A stretch of DNA of 64,000 nt, taken from contig JAVSML010000985.1 of assembly GCA_038503035.1 (NCBI GenBank), positions 565,372-629,371 on the forward strand, read 5' to 3'. The stretch comes from Crocodylus rhombifer. Taxonomy: Eukaryota > Chordata > Crocodylia > Crocodylidae. This document shows, piece by piece, positions 36,899-49,309 of the stretch. A model generated the notes under the pieces. That model saw only the letters and a list, made by a program, of their open reading frames with translations, was not told where the DNA came from and searched no databases. Position numbers and translations under genes: made by a program. The number at the start of each line of letters is the position of its first letter. Within the stretch, counting starts at the first letter, position 1.

Positions 36899-38256
36899 GG
36901 CTAGGGACAGCAGTTGCACATAAACAGGTTTAAGTGATTAGAAACAGGTTTAAACCTGTAACAGAACAAAAGTTCAGTGCACATAAACCAGTTTCAAAAT
37001 GACCAAGACTGGTTTAAGATAAACCTGGTTGAATATAGTATCAGACTTAACTGACTTAGGTCAGACCAGTTTATGGAACTTCTGTCCCAGACCCCTTCCT
37101 GGTCCAAGTGAAATCACAGTCTCCCAGCATGCTTCCAGCCCTGGGCTGGGCTGGGCTGTCCGCTTAAGCGGAGCAGGGTTGGCCCTGCCCCTCTGCTTTC
37201 AGTGAGGGCTGGCTGCCAATCTGTCTTGGAGCCCAGTGCCTGCCCCAGCTCGGCCTCCAGCATCGTGTCCCCCAGCTTCTTGGTACCCTTGCCCAGCTAC
37301 AGGTGCTGCTGGGACAAGCCCGCTCTGTGTGTGCTGCTGCGGGGGCTGGGGCCAGGGCCAGGGCCAAGCTAGGTGCTACTTTCCAGCATGTAGAAGGAGC
37401 CGCCAGGTAGGAGCTGCTTCCCCAGCTGCATGCTTGGCTTGGCTTGGCTCAGCTCTGCCGCCGGCTAGCACGGACACATGCTCGAGTCCCTTCTCCGTTC
37501 TCCCCCCACCCCAGCCTGGGTCCCTCTGCTCAGCTGGGCTTACATCCAGGATGGAGCTGCCATGATCCCTCTGTGCTCTGCTGTGTGTGTGTCCTCACCT
37601 GGGCTTGGGGCCAGTTTCTCTCTCCTCCCACCCCCGAATCTGGCCTTTGCTCCTGGGCTGTCCCAAGTGAAACCCCCACCCTGGCAGTGGGGAAGGCACA
37701 GCAGGATTGCCCTCTAGTTGGGAGGGTGCTTCTAGGGGTGCCAGGCTGCCAACAGGGAGGAAAAGCTGGGCAGACCCCATCTGGGGTCCTGTGCTGGTAG
37801 AAGAGGGGAAGCAGAGGGGTTTAATCCCCTTTGTCTCCCCCAACTTCCCCTGAGGTGCTGCCTGGGCCACTGGCTGGCCACACACCCCGCCACTCAGGGA
37901 GAAGCCTGGCAAGGGCTGCTTCCCCCTTCCTCCTCCAGGCACACCTGGGCTGGGGGCCCTGCAGGCCAGGGTGGGGGTTTAAACCCCTCCCCAAGCATAC
38001 TCAGCCTGCCAAGGCTTGGCCACATGCCCCCCCCAGTCAGCTTCCCCCCAGCTTTCCGGCCACTGCAGAAGGGGGGAAGGCTCTTTCTAGCGTCCTTCAG
38101 CTTCTAGCCTGAGCCACTGCAGGTCTGTGGCTCCATTTCCAGAATCAGAAGTGAATGTCTATTCACTTGCTTGCTGGTTCAATCTATGGAGGTTAGACTA
38201 ACCTGAAAAGATATAATCAATCCAGGCTTGGGCTTTCTGAATGTCTGTACTTAGCC
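36899..38256 (-). mobile_element. GGCTAGGG-family element A (1358 bp)
   Basis: The left end GGCTAGGGACAGCAGTTGCACATA and right end (inverted) GGCTAAGTACAGACATTC are inverted repeats, flanked by CCA at 36896-36898 and 38257-38259, a 3-bp target duplication. It is inverted relative to the copies at 49.3 and 57.8 kb. Its left part carries the AAACC(A/T)GTTT-rich 'R' domain and its right part the 'L' domain (CTGAAT…/CTTTGCAGG). The core is GC-rich (~37.1-38.1 kb) and shares with element C both the ~150 bp next to the R domain (CCCAGCATGCTT, AGCCCTGGGCTGGGCTG) and ~500 bp next to the L domain (CCACCCTGGCCTG, GTGTGCCTGGAGGAGGA). Open frames of ~115-118 codons there are GC artefacts. Confidence 0.8.
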
Positions 38257-38259
38257 CCA

Positions 38260-41200
38260 GTAAACAAGGGAGTCATCAGTGAGTCCAGAGATGGCTGAGA
38301 TCCAGATGTTTGACTGCAAATGTTGCAAATAGTTCTGGGAGGAAACAGAGGGCCCCAGTAATGTTGGAAATGCCGAGTATGTGTTATTATTGTAGAGGGT
38401 TTAAAAATGCAAAACAAAGGCATGTTCTCCACTGGTGGATGGATTGGTGGGCCCATGTTCTTTGGTAGAAAAGAAGTTAACATTTCAGTTTGGTGTCGAT
38501 GATGTTGCTCACAATACAAGCAGCTAAGCATATGCCAGTCCTTACAGGATCCAGGGTCTTATCCAGGTGATCCAGTCTGGTGGAAACCATGAACATCTGC
38601 AGAAGGTGAATTTCACCATTCACTAGCACAAATGCTGAGAAACTGATTATAAGTGTTATAGAAGACAGGGAACATTTGCATCCTGTAGACTAATTATATC
38701 AGATATATAGCACAAGCTTTTGTAAGCAGAGGGCTCACTTCATCAGATGCTGTGGAGGGACTGCAGGAAGCAGAGCTGCTAAATAGAAAGCCGTGATGGG
38801 AATACAAAGGGTAGGAAAGCAGGGAGGAGAAAAGAGGGAGTGATGCTGAGGGAGGCAAGGTGAGCAGGAGAGAAAAAAAAAGCAGTTAACCCACAGAGAG
38901 ACATAGGATTTATAAAAGTTAATCCAAGTAATGGGATAAGAGTCCATAGTCTTGGTTTAGACCATACTTAACGCAGTCCAGTCTGCGGATGATTTCTTGT
39001 TCCATAGGGATCACCCTGTCTGTCAAATCTAGGCAGCAGGGGAGCACTGTAAAGCAGGTGATGACGTATATGGTGCTGGTAGACTGTTATACTCGTCGGA
39101 ACACCACTGTGTGACATCTTTGTTCAGCCAGAACCGCCTACCTGCTCCCTGGGGATTTCAAGTGTTGACTCTTCACAATACAAGCAAGCCATTTGAGGAC
39201 AGGCTACAGGGCTAGCCTTATTCTCTGAAGTTCCTGGGTACGTGATTTTGAATAATGGATATATCTGAGTGAAGCCAGTTCTCTGCTTTGATAATTCACA
39301 TAGAAAATAGGCAAAATTCAGCAAATAAATGATTTGCCTAGAGCCAGTAATTATGCTGATGTGTATGTCATCACTCATCAGGGCTCAGATTTTTAAATTT
39401 GCACAGAGTCAAGCAAACAGCTGTGCTCTTTTTAATCAAAATTAATATTTTTGTTATACTTGTTCAGCAGGAGGCTGCATGGATTTTCATAGTACAGGCA
39501 AATACACCATTTTACAATGGTGCTGAAACAGTTGGGGCTTCTAGGTATGTGGGGAGTAAGAAAAAGACACGAGTTTGTAGGGGACATTCTTTCCCCCTAC
39601 AGAAGCCCAGGTCTTTCAATTGAAGAGGGGAGGTTTAGAGCTGCCCCCATGCAGCTGCACAGCAGAGGATTCTCAGCTTGCTCCAAGTGGTTGTGTTCTC
39701 AGCACAATTCAAGCAATGCTGGTTAGGTCCCACGTACAGAAACCATGTGCCAGAGCTCTGAGAAGTCACATACCTCTCATGGTATCATACTGCCTGTGAT
39801 TCATCTGTGGCCTTCTCCCCTCACTTTTCTCTTCTCCCTTTGGATCTCATTAAGGAATTGCACATAAACCGCATGTATTTTTCAACTACAGTCTTCCAGG
39901 CCCTAATTTTGCAGCAATCTTGGCGCACGAAAACGTGAGCACCTCTTGATTTTGATTATTGCATCAGGGTCTCGTTCCTGTCCAGTGGTATTAAAAGCCA
40001 TTGCTATTGGGGTTTTTTAAAGACCCCAGAAGTGAAAAATGGAGCATCCAAATGAACTGAGATGCAAGCGGTTTGTGACAGTGCCTCAGTCTAGAACATT
40101 GTCCTGCCTCTGGCTTTCCCTGGAGAGTACATTTCTATACAGGGATAGGAGAGAGAGGTTTCTCATTTGCAGTGATTTCTACCCATCACTCCACCTCCCC
40201 CTTCCCAAAATGTGACAAATTAGTCTGATTTTATGCTTTTTAAATGCTGCATAAGCTTCAGAAATGTATTAGGTTCATACCATTCTCTTTCTGCCTCCCC
40301 AGACAAAAGACGGTCCAGAAATCCAGAGCTGGATGTCACCCGTCTGTAAGGAGACTGCCCATTTAAGAGGCTCTTTGCTAATGTAACCATGTTGGTAGTA
40401 CAGAGCTGGCTGTGGGCGATTGGTTAGAAGCATGAGCTACAAGCAGCTGTGAGAGAGAATCATCTCCCAGTTATTTCCCTCTCCTTTACTTTATTGTATT
40501 AATAAATTCTGTTCCCGAAAGCTGACTGCTGAACCCACAAAAAACACACCCTCTACTCGGGGTGGATTAATGAACAGGCCCACAGGATCCAGGCCCAGGG
40601 CCCCTTTAAAAAGGCAGACCCAACCAATTGGGAAGCTCTTGCTGTTGCTGTTTTCCACAGGCGCAGCTCAAGAGCAGGCAGCTGTGACACTTACTACACT
40701 GGTTGCAGAGGAGATGTGCCTCCATGGCCACAAACCTGTAGGATTGTGCCCCTAACTCTTTTCTTTCCCATATATTTGTACCTATTTCCTATTTGGTTAT
40801 ATGGTTAATATTGGCAATTGTCTCTTGTGGGTATTGGTCACCTTTAGACCCCATGCTGTTTGGGCTCAGGACCCCAAGAATTTTTAATCTATCCCTGCTT
40901 CCACACTGCTTTCTCAGGGGGTCTAAAGAAGTGCCAGAACAGGCTCACTTGCACCACCTTGATGTCAGGCAGTGTAATGCTTTCCTCACCAGACCAGTGC
41001 ATGGAGTGATAGCTGGACAGTATTAATGCACACTGGAGACTGGCTGGTCCTTGAGGGACATACAACATGTCTATTCTGGGGTAATTTGTCTTTGGGGAAA
41101 GTGGAGGGGACACACGCACAAAGCCTCATACCAGCGTAAGTCACTCCACTCTAAGGTAAACTTACTCCTCGAAGTGCAAAGTAACTATGCAGCAATATAA

Positions 41201-44086
41201 GTTACAGTAGACTGATTATAAGTCTTCTCCCTTTGTCAGTGTTATCCTCAGGGAGCCACCCTGGGACACGAAGCTCAGTCTTTTGTGTAAGCTGTGGAGA
41301 TCATATCCCATCAAACCCAAACACCCTGGTGGAACTGAATTACTATATTGGTGATGTCTCCTTCTCGGAGACTGAGGTCAGTGTGATAAGGCCCAAGCAG
41401 AGGGCTTGGTTTAAAGCCCTTTGGAAAAGGTGGAAAGACTTTCACCAATTTCAGTGGCCCTTGGATCAAGCCGCTGTGGAGAGGAGCTCCACAAAATCTC
41501 CCTCCAACTTGTGCACAGAGGTGTTGAGAACCTGACAGACCTCAGAATACCCACTCAACAAAAGGCCTTTCACATGTCTTTGTTGGTAGGAAAACCTCTC
41601 CTGCCGGCAAAGCTGATACCTTTGGGATCATGTAAATTTTGCTGGGAAGGAGTTGGTTTGGGTCTGGGCCAGATGCTCAGATCCCAATCTCTCCCAATTG
41701 CAAGCTGTCACAAAACCAGCCCTGCTGTCTGCAGTAGGAATGTTAGGCTCTGACTTCCTTCCTTTTTACAGATAAAAACTGCTGATGTTTGTAGGAAATG
41801 TCACAGCCAGAGCTGCAGACCCTGCTGGGCAGTGATGTATGCCTCTGAAATAGATTGCTGTATAGTGATGTTTTATTTTTGATGCTATACAGAAGTTAAA
41901 ATGTGCTTTGATTTTAGTTTTCCTCGCTACAAAAAAACCCTCAGATAAGTTCAGCCAGCTCAGAGGGATTGCTCAGTATATTCTCTGTTCTAGCAAACCT
42001 GTCCCCCTCTGCATCCATTCTCCACAGCTGAGCTGGAGGGCCTGTCTGGCAAGGATGCTTTGATCCAGACTTCAGTCATTACCACCATGAAGGGGTTTAG
42101 ATCTATCTAATCCAAGGCAATTTGTTTCCTTTAATAAAAGAGTTTTTCTTTATTTTTTAATGGCACAGTTTGATGTTCCCCCCACCGCCTCGCAAAGGAT
42201 TGTACAGTGACCGGTGACCCCTTGCGCAGAGATTTCCATGCAAGTACTGGCTGACTGAAAACAACCCGCATTTCCTGCATTCCCTAGAGACCTGCGTTGC
42301 GCTCTTTTGGGTAATGAAATACTTGGTGCTAGTTTCCGAAGAGAGTATTATAGTAATCCTCATAGAAAAAGTTGCCTTATAAAGACCATTTCCAGATGTA
42401 TGTAACTCCGTCCAACTGAAATTCCCTACGCTTGTTCTCAGCACAACGGTAAGTATGGAACAGCTGAACAGAGAGGATACAGCTGTTTTGGTAACAGCAG
42501 GGAGGAAGGGGGAATACATTCTTGCCATTTTGTGAAGAAGTCAGTCTGATTTTGAGCTATTCTATCATTTCAGTCATTTGGAGCAGAAGCTGAGATTCAG
42601 GAGCATAGCCTCTGCCTTGATCTGTGTGTGGTCAGCTCCTGCACTGATTGCAGTGGAGCTCTGTGTGGGCTCCAGGGTTTGGTAGTGAGGAGTTTTGTGA
42701 GAGTCCACGTGTATCACAGCCTCTCTTTTGTTCTACAGCCCAGGCTACTTTTTTTCTTGAGGACCCTTTCTTTATTCCAGGCAGAAGCTGTGTCTTGGGT
42801 GTACATTCAGTTTGTAATTATGTGATCACATGCTATTTTTACCATCTGACTCCTGCCTCACTGAGAGTAGGCGTGGGATAGCAGACAGTGGGGTCACACA
42901 GTAATCAGCGAGGATAAAAAGAAATACTGGATGGCTGCTTCTTTCATTGTGCTTTCTTCAGCTTGTCTCACTCAGGGCTTTGTTTCTCTTGGTGTAGAGG
43001 GTGTGTGCGCACGACAGTGCAGTGCTTGAGCCCTTAGCACTGGGACTGTATTTGAACCCCAGGGACTTCCAATCTGAAATAAATTATCCTGTCTGGGGGA
43101 AAGGGCTCCTGTGTTAAAAACAGCATCTGATATTGATGTCATTAGGCTGTATGGAACTAAATATGTATGTAGGGGAAAAGTAAGGTTATGAAGGTTTTAA
43201 GGACCAGGACACTTCCAAGGTGAAGTTCCTTCATTTGGCAACCTTGATAGGTTCTAACACAGCTTTTGATATCTAAACCTAGGCTTAGACAGATTTCAGG
43301 AATGAGTGGAAGCTTGCAACGGATGTGCAAAGCCCCTCTGAATACAGTATTTGATCAGAATGAGACACCTAGCTGCCTTCTTCATACAGCTTGTTCCTAA
43401 ACAGCAGCCTGACTTCTGAACCCCTCCATGTGTAACTCTGCCTGATAAAACCACTTGTCCTGAGAAGCAGATACAGGCAGGGCAGTGGAGTTTGTCTGTA
43501 CTCTGGGAAGGAGTTGAAAGCTCTGGGCACATGTTCTGATGGTGCTTTGAAGAGAGCTGTGAGCAAGGTGCTCCTGATCTTACAGCAGAGGTGAAAAATA
43601 CCCAATGCTGTCCCTATAGGCATTTAAACAGAGATAAACGGAGTAAGAATCTGTTTGGTCACCCAGAGCCCAGCATTTTGGCAATGCTGGCAATTCCTCC
43701 CATTTCTTCTGGCCTGGTGAAGGTAATGCAGGAAACAGCAGGTAGCTCTTTCTTCCCCTCTGATGGGGCTGTGAGCATAGGCACAGCTGAGACATGCATG
43801 AGGTTTTCTTCTTCAGCTCCTGCCATCCTCCAAAGTGAAACTATAACTCGTAATTTGAAATGTGTCCTGATCAGTGTCACACTTTCCTCCCACGCAGTTC
43901 ATCCTATTATCACCAGTATTGTGATTACTAATATAGTTGGTACAATGCAAGAGGTATCTGGCAATGTGGCAAACTTGCCAGCAAGCGCTACCCTGGGATG
44001 GCAAAAGCTATTGCAGAGAAATCAGGGCTTCCATCTTCCTCCAGCCATATTCCTAGCAGGTGTCCTAGAAAGGAAGAAAAAATTAT
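38260..44086. other. Intergenic sequence
   Basis: A partial dispersed repeat lies at 38711-38755. A 165-codon open frame at 43591-44088 and others (41233-41753, 42157-42528) have no recognisable domain, no good splice context and normal background composition, so I do not call genes. No further classified repeat seen. Confidence 0.45.
38711..38755. repeat. Interspersed repeat fragment (AGCTTTTG family)
   Basis: CACAAGCTTTTGTAAGC followed by GGGCTCACTTCATCAGATGC is a tail block common in turtle and crocodilian repeats, related to those at 5096-5190 and 47125-47213. Confidence 0.45.
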
Positions 44087-44087
44087 A

Positions 44088-44398
44088 GATGTGTTCCAGG
44101 AGTGGGGCGGAGAGGGGGGTGCTTTATTTAGAGTGGCTCTTGGAGCCACTTTAATTAAAGTACCCAGAGTGTCACGTGTATCAGCATTCCCGCACTAAAT
44201 GGCACCGGGACACTTTAACTAAAGCTTATTGAATGAGATTTAGTTAAAGCATCCTCACTACCATTTTTCAGCATGGGGATGCTGACCCATGTGATGCTGG
44301 AGCATAGAAATTACCACGCTCCAGCAGACTTGATTAATTGCAGACTTGATTAATTACAGTGTATCAGAGCAGCCTTGCTGCACGTGTATAGGTGCCAA
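44088..44398. mobile_element. Palindromic TA-flanked MITE, copy 3 (~311 bp)
   Basis: It contains the same blocks as copies 1 and 2: TTTAGAGTGGCTCTTGGAGCCAC…, CACTTTAACTAAAGCTTATTG…GATTTAGTTAAAG, GCATGGGGATGCTGA, CGCTCCAGCAGACTTGATTAATT and GTGTATAGGTGCCA. The left ~15 bp is divergent or lost. A 19-base stretch (GCAGACTTGATTAATT…) is locally duplicated near 44325-44355. Confidence 0.7.
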
Positions 44399-44639
44399 TG
44401 GCCCTAATGGCTGCCACTACTATATGTACTCAGAGGAACAAAAGAGCAAACTTGTCGCCAGTGAAAGATGATTATCACTGGACTGAGGACATCTTTTGTG
44501 GATGGCAAGGGGTGTTTGTCCTGGTAACATCAGACAGAGAGCTGCAAGGCTATGATTATTGTACAAAGAAAAGGCTTAACTCTTTAACCATGACATCAGG
44601 TAGCAATAGGAGACAAGCACAATGTGAAGTGGAATAAGC

Positions 44640-45194
44640 TCTGGGCCCTCCCAGCACTGGCCCCAGTGCATTGATGCTGGCCCTGCACTTTCTTCCTCCT
44701 GACCGTGACTGTGCTCCGTGTGTCCACTTGCTGCCCCTTCCCCCCGCCTGCTGCAGCCATTTTCCTGCTCACCCCCTCACCTGCAGTGCTTCGGTACCAC
44801 ATGGTTCCCAGCTGCAGTACTGGGACTGCAGGAGCTGGCCCAGCGAGCCCTGAGGACTGGGGCAATCACCATGGTCCTCCCCTGCCTCCATCCCCTGCTC
44901 CTTTTTATCTGTATAAGGAGACAGGAACAGTCCCAGACCAGAAGCCTCTGGCAGCCCCTGTTCTGGCTGGGGCTCGGGTTGGTGAGGGCTGGAGGTGTGG
45001 GGGGATGTGGGGCTGGGCTGGACTTGCTGCTGCAGCTGTTTAGTCCTGCCACTGGCTCCCGCTGGGTCCTACTGCCCCACGCTCCTGTCATCTGACAGCC
45101 AGCCAGGGGCAGCTAAATATTAATTTATTAATTTTTTTATGGGCCCTGCAGGCCAGAGAGAATGGCCTGGCAGGCCATATTTTGCCCACACCAG
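44640..45194. mobile_element. Possible truncated hAT-like GC-rich element
   Basis: The right end reads GGGCCCTGCAGGCCAGAGAG … GGCCATATTTTGCCCACACC, the layout of many vertebrate hAT 3' ends (TTTTGCCCACCCCTG). Upstream sequence is GC-rich with non-specific open frames on both strands. I find no matching CAGGGGTGGGCAAAA-like left end, so it is truncated or misread. Confidence 0.35.
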
Positions 45195-46324
45195 GCTTAC
45201 AATCCTTCCAAAACTCTTGGTACTTCTGCTTTTTATCTTTATAATTATGACTGGTTGTTTTGTTCTGTTTTGGTTTTTTTTTTAAAGAACCTTCTTAAAT
45301 AAAGGAAGAACAAGTTTAGAGAAGTGTTAAATATGTGATGGAAATGGTGAGAGTTTCGCAAAGTTTAGGTCTATTTTGAGTGAAAAATATTTGAACCTGT
45401 AAATTTTCTGACGGTTGTGATGGAATTTTAGCAGTAAAGAGCTCATTAAGGTGCACAGAAATCACGTAGCTATCATCCCCCCTCCCCCCCATTCTCTAGC
45501 AACTAAGTCCCAGGAGGTTTGCTGCCAGTGTTTAGAAGTATTTATTCTGAAGTTCCCACAGAACTCATTAACAGGCCAGGGGCATGGCTTAAAGCCAAAG
45601 TAGAGGAGTAGAAATGGCTTTTAACACTGTTATAGTCTTGCAGTGCAAGATCAGGCCTGGGCATAATAAAGCATAATTATAGGTGTCATCACTTCCCTTC
45701 CTTTCTTCCTTGGGTGTCATCATTTTGGCATTTGGTGTGAAATTGTTCCTCTTCTGTTACCTGAGAGTTTACTTTCCTGGAGGTGAATGATTGGGAAGCA
45801 TTGCTTTAAAGGAGAAAAGAAGGTTCTGTTCCAAAATCCATGCAGTTTGAGTTCAAGAACTGAAATCTGGTTTTTTCCTCCTATTCCTGCCAAGGCCTGA
45901 ATCCAGGGTTCCGGGTTTCTGCAGCAACAGCAGATGACACTGCAAGTGGGAAGTGCTTGTTTCAGATGTTTGTCATGTTATTAATTGTTACCAGGAAACA
46001 GAATGCAGAATGGAGATCCTGGCAGGTCAGCGAAGTTTGCTTTTGCAGCCTTCCCCCTCAGAGACCAGCCTGGAGAGCAAGGATCTCATTTTTAAAATAT
46101 TAACTGCAGCACTTTTGCAAGAAACCAAATTAAAAAAAACACAAAAATCAGCCTGATTCCTTGAACTGAGGGCCAAGGGTTGATGGGGGAGGGAGGGAAG
46201 GAGCTGGAAGTTAGGAACTATCTTCTTTTTCCCAGGCTTACCTGCACTGCTGCTGCAGGTGTAGGAAACAGGAAGGAGACTCATTGTCACTAGGCAGAGT
46301 TCCCCTGTGGGCACCAAACTGTGA

Positions 46325-46470
46325 CTCAGGATCTAGGTTCTGTGACCACCTTTCCCACCATTTTCTGGGTGACCTTGAGCAAGTCATATTCCTACTTTGA
46401 GCCTCAGTTTTCCTTCTTAGGTAGCATTACCCCTGTTTGACAATCTCCCCATTAAAACACCCTAAGATCT
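46325..46470 (+). repeat. MIR SINE
   Basis: GGTGACCTTGAGCAAGTCA, then TTTGAGCCTCAGTTTTCC, is the plus-strand MIR core with few changes. Confidence 0.75.
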
Positions 46471-47124
46471 ACTGATACACAGCAATAGATGATGATGATG
46501 CTTATTATTGTTATTACTCTCCTCCACACAGTGTGGGAGGAGGGAGCGGTATACTAGCCTGCAAGCTATATGTGCCAGGAAAAGGTAGTGATACCCTTTC
46601 CTAATGTTGCGAAGAGAAGGCAAAGAGTGAAACATTGCTCTGAGTCCCGGTTCAGTCTATGCTCTGCTTCTGGTGCAGAGCAGCTCCATACTGCTTTATA
46701 GTCGGGGTGGACTGGAAGGTGCTGACTCTTGGGATAATGCAGGCTTTCTCCTTTGAGTATTGTAGTCCTTTTCTCTTTGCAAGGAGTCACCTTATAAATG
46801 TCAGTTGCTCATGTGAAAGAGTCTTGCTGTTTCAGCTTCCTGTTCTGGTAGGGACTGAATGTTATCTTCCTGCGTTTTATAGTGGTTTTTTTGTTTTGCT
46901 GTTTGCAAGAATTTTAAAGTGAGATTCTCTCCCCTGGGTGTTTCCTAATGCTTCCATTTGTAATTCTGCTGATACTTAGGGACAGATGGGTTACTGCACC
47001 TAGGAGAACTGCCGTGCAGTCACCGGTATTTCAGAAATATGCCAGAAATTTCCTGTAACCTGGCTGAGGAAATGGAAGCATTGAGTGCTCTTTGAATCTG
47101 AGAGGCAAGGATTCTTTGGGGGTG

Positions 47125-47213
47125 GCGATATCTTTTATCAGACCAACTGCTTGACTGGAATAAAGTTAGACAAGCTGTCAAAGGCAAGGTCTTCATCAGG
47201 CCTGAGGCTTTTA
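47125..47213 (+). repeat. Interspersed repeat fragment (ACCAACT / GTCTTCATCAGGC family)
   Basis: GATATCTTTTATCAGACCAACT is followed 50 bp later by AGGTCTTCATCAGGCCTGA. The block order matches 5096-5190. Confidence 0.5.
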
Positions 47214-47795
47214 ATGTGAGTCTAACCATATTGTTTTAACTTCTTTTGCACTCCAGTGTATTTGTATATCTCTAAGCAGCACTGTGCTTGGGACAGGGTG
47301 GAAGCAAGGTGATGAAATGACTGTATGGGGCCCTGGGCAAAATTTTCAAGATTCCCCAAATGACTTTGAAGGTTCTGGTTGGGTCTGAGTCAGACATGAC
47401 ATTACATTTAATTTGGCTGGTATATCTTTGCCAATTAAGGGATATGTCCCCACTGCCCAATCCTGTGTAGAGGCAGCTGGGTGGACTTGCATATATTTAT
47501 GCAGCACTGCATTCTTAGGGATTGCTGTATCCACACTGTGCCAAGAGACAAACCCCTTTGCTAGGGCAGTTGTATTCTTATACCTATATAGTTTTCCTAG
47601 TATACACATAGGCTAAGTCCCATTTTCAATAAATGATTTAGGGGCGTACATGTTTTCAATGAGACTGAAATTCTGAAGCAGCTAAGCACCTTTTAAGATG
47701 AAAATGTGGTTCTTGAGTCGCTTAGGAATTGTCTAATGCTGGAATCTGAAGTGGGAGAGGAGCAAAAGGTAGAAAATACTGTTTATTGTCCCCTG

Positions 47796-47878
47796 CAGCA
47801 TCCACTCTCTGCCACTGTGTAAGGTTACATAAATCAGTAATTGGCAGTTCTTATGCTCTTATGTTACGTTCTTATGTC
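47796..47878 (-). repeat. Dispersed repeat (ACATAAGAGCATAAGAAC family), shortened copy
   Basis: The reverse strand reads ACATAAGAGCATAAGAACTG and ends CACAGTGGCAGAG, as at 12127-12275, but the middle is about half as long. Confidence 0.55.
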
Positions 47879-49309
47879 TGCTCCAGAGCTGTGCTGGCCT
47901 AGCCAAGCTGGCAGAGCCCCTGGCACAGTCACAACTTACGTTAACAGAAGGGGTTTTCTGCTGCCACACTCACCCCACCTTTCTGCACAACACCTCTTCT
48001 ATTGACATCCACACACAAGATTTGCTATGATAACAACATAAACTATGGCAAGGATCTTTTCACACCCCCAGCTGACATAGTTATGTCAGCAAAACTTCGT
48101 AGTGGAGCTCAGGCAGTGTAAGCCCTTTTGAAAATCTTAACCTCCCTTTACAATGGGATTGTATTGTTCAAGAAATCTCCTTCTCCACTCCCCAGCTGCT
48201 ACCACAATACGCATAACAAGCACTTTATATTAAGGTTCCACTTATGACTGAGTAGTAAGGATTAGTAATCGATGATATAAGCAGGTCATAAACATAAGCA
48301 GTATGTGCAGAGATGTGTAGAAACGTGCATGGCTGCAGAAGGTGTTAGGTGTTGTAATATGTAATTTGTTTTATATTCCAATAATTGCTTAATCATGCAT
48401 TCAAACATATATCAATTCATTGTCCATGGATCCTTAAGATAAAGAGTGGCCAAATATCAAATAAATACTACTAACAATAACTATTATGCTTCCAACTAAA
48501 ATATTTCAACAAAGTTTGCCTGGACAGTCTGAACAGAGTCAAGAGATACAATTGTTGGATTTCAGACTATGGGTCTATCCCTAGAAATTGGTCTGCCTGG
48601 GCTAGCAAATCCCTACACCTTTTCTGGGCTTTTCCAGGAGTCGCCCAAGGGATCTACCCCCTAATCACAATGTGCTTAGATCAGTATTTAGAAACATGGA
48701 AGCCTAATGTTAAGCTCTTAGTTCTATATATAGGTACCTATCTGAATGACCCTTTAAGAAATACCAGAGTCCGGCAGCTTCCCATTGGTTTTTAATTCTG
48801 AGTCACATTGTTTGTAAGGTGTCACACATCTCAGACAGGAGGAAAGAGGTGCTGTGCATGGCTGCAATGCAAAAATAGTAAATTGCAGATGCATCTGCTG
48901 TATCTTGGAGTCAGTTTCCTGTAAACCCACCACGGACTTATAGCAGCAGTTTCTATCACCAGTATTGCCTGCATGTGACTGGTTTCAAATTCTATTTATC
49001 CTATTTCCGTACCTAGTTGTGAGAGAAAATGAATCATCCTATTTCTTCTCTCCTCTGCCTCCTTCACACTGGTTGCTGATATCAGATTCAGTCTGGTTTC
49101 TGTAGACATCCTCTTTGAACCTGAATTGACTAAACCTGCTTAGATTCCAGCAGTATTCTACCACACTGGAATGTGCATCAAAACTATCAGATGCCTGAGT
49201 GACTGAATCAGCAACAGATAGCCAAGCTGAAAGCTTTATATTGTCCTGAAGGGAGAAAAGCAGAATGACCCCAGCAGAATCATAGTAAGAGTCAGGTTTG
49301 TGTCCTGTC

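Larger units (their letters stand above)
45195..49306. other. Intergenic sequence
   Basis: It holds a MIR (46325-46470), a short GATGAT/TTATTA simple repeat near 46490-46516, and two dispersed repeats (47125-47213 and 47796-47878). No gene recognised. Confidence 0.5.

Noticed and set aside
37164..38112. CpG-island-like GC-rich segment with open frames, possibly a promoter or first exon
   Set aside because: It is the core of GGCTAGGG-family element A and shares sequence with element C, so its GC content is explained by the transposon.
43591..44088. 165-codon plus-strand open frame
   Set aside because: No domain, no splice or promoter context, and it runs into a MITE; probably chance.
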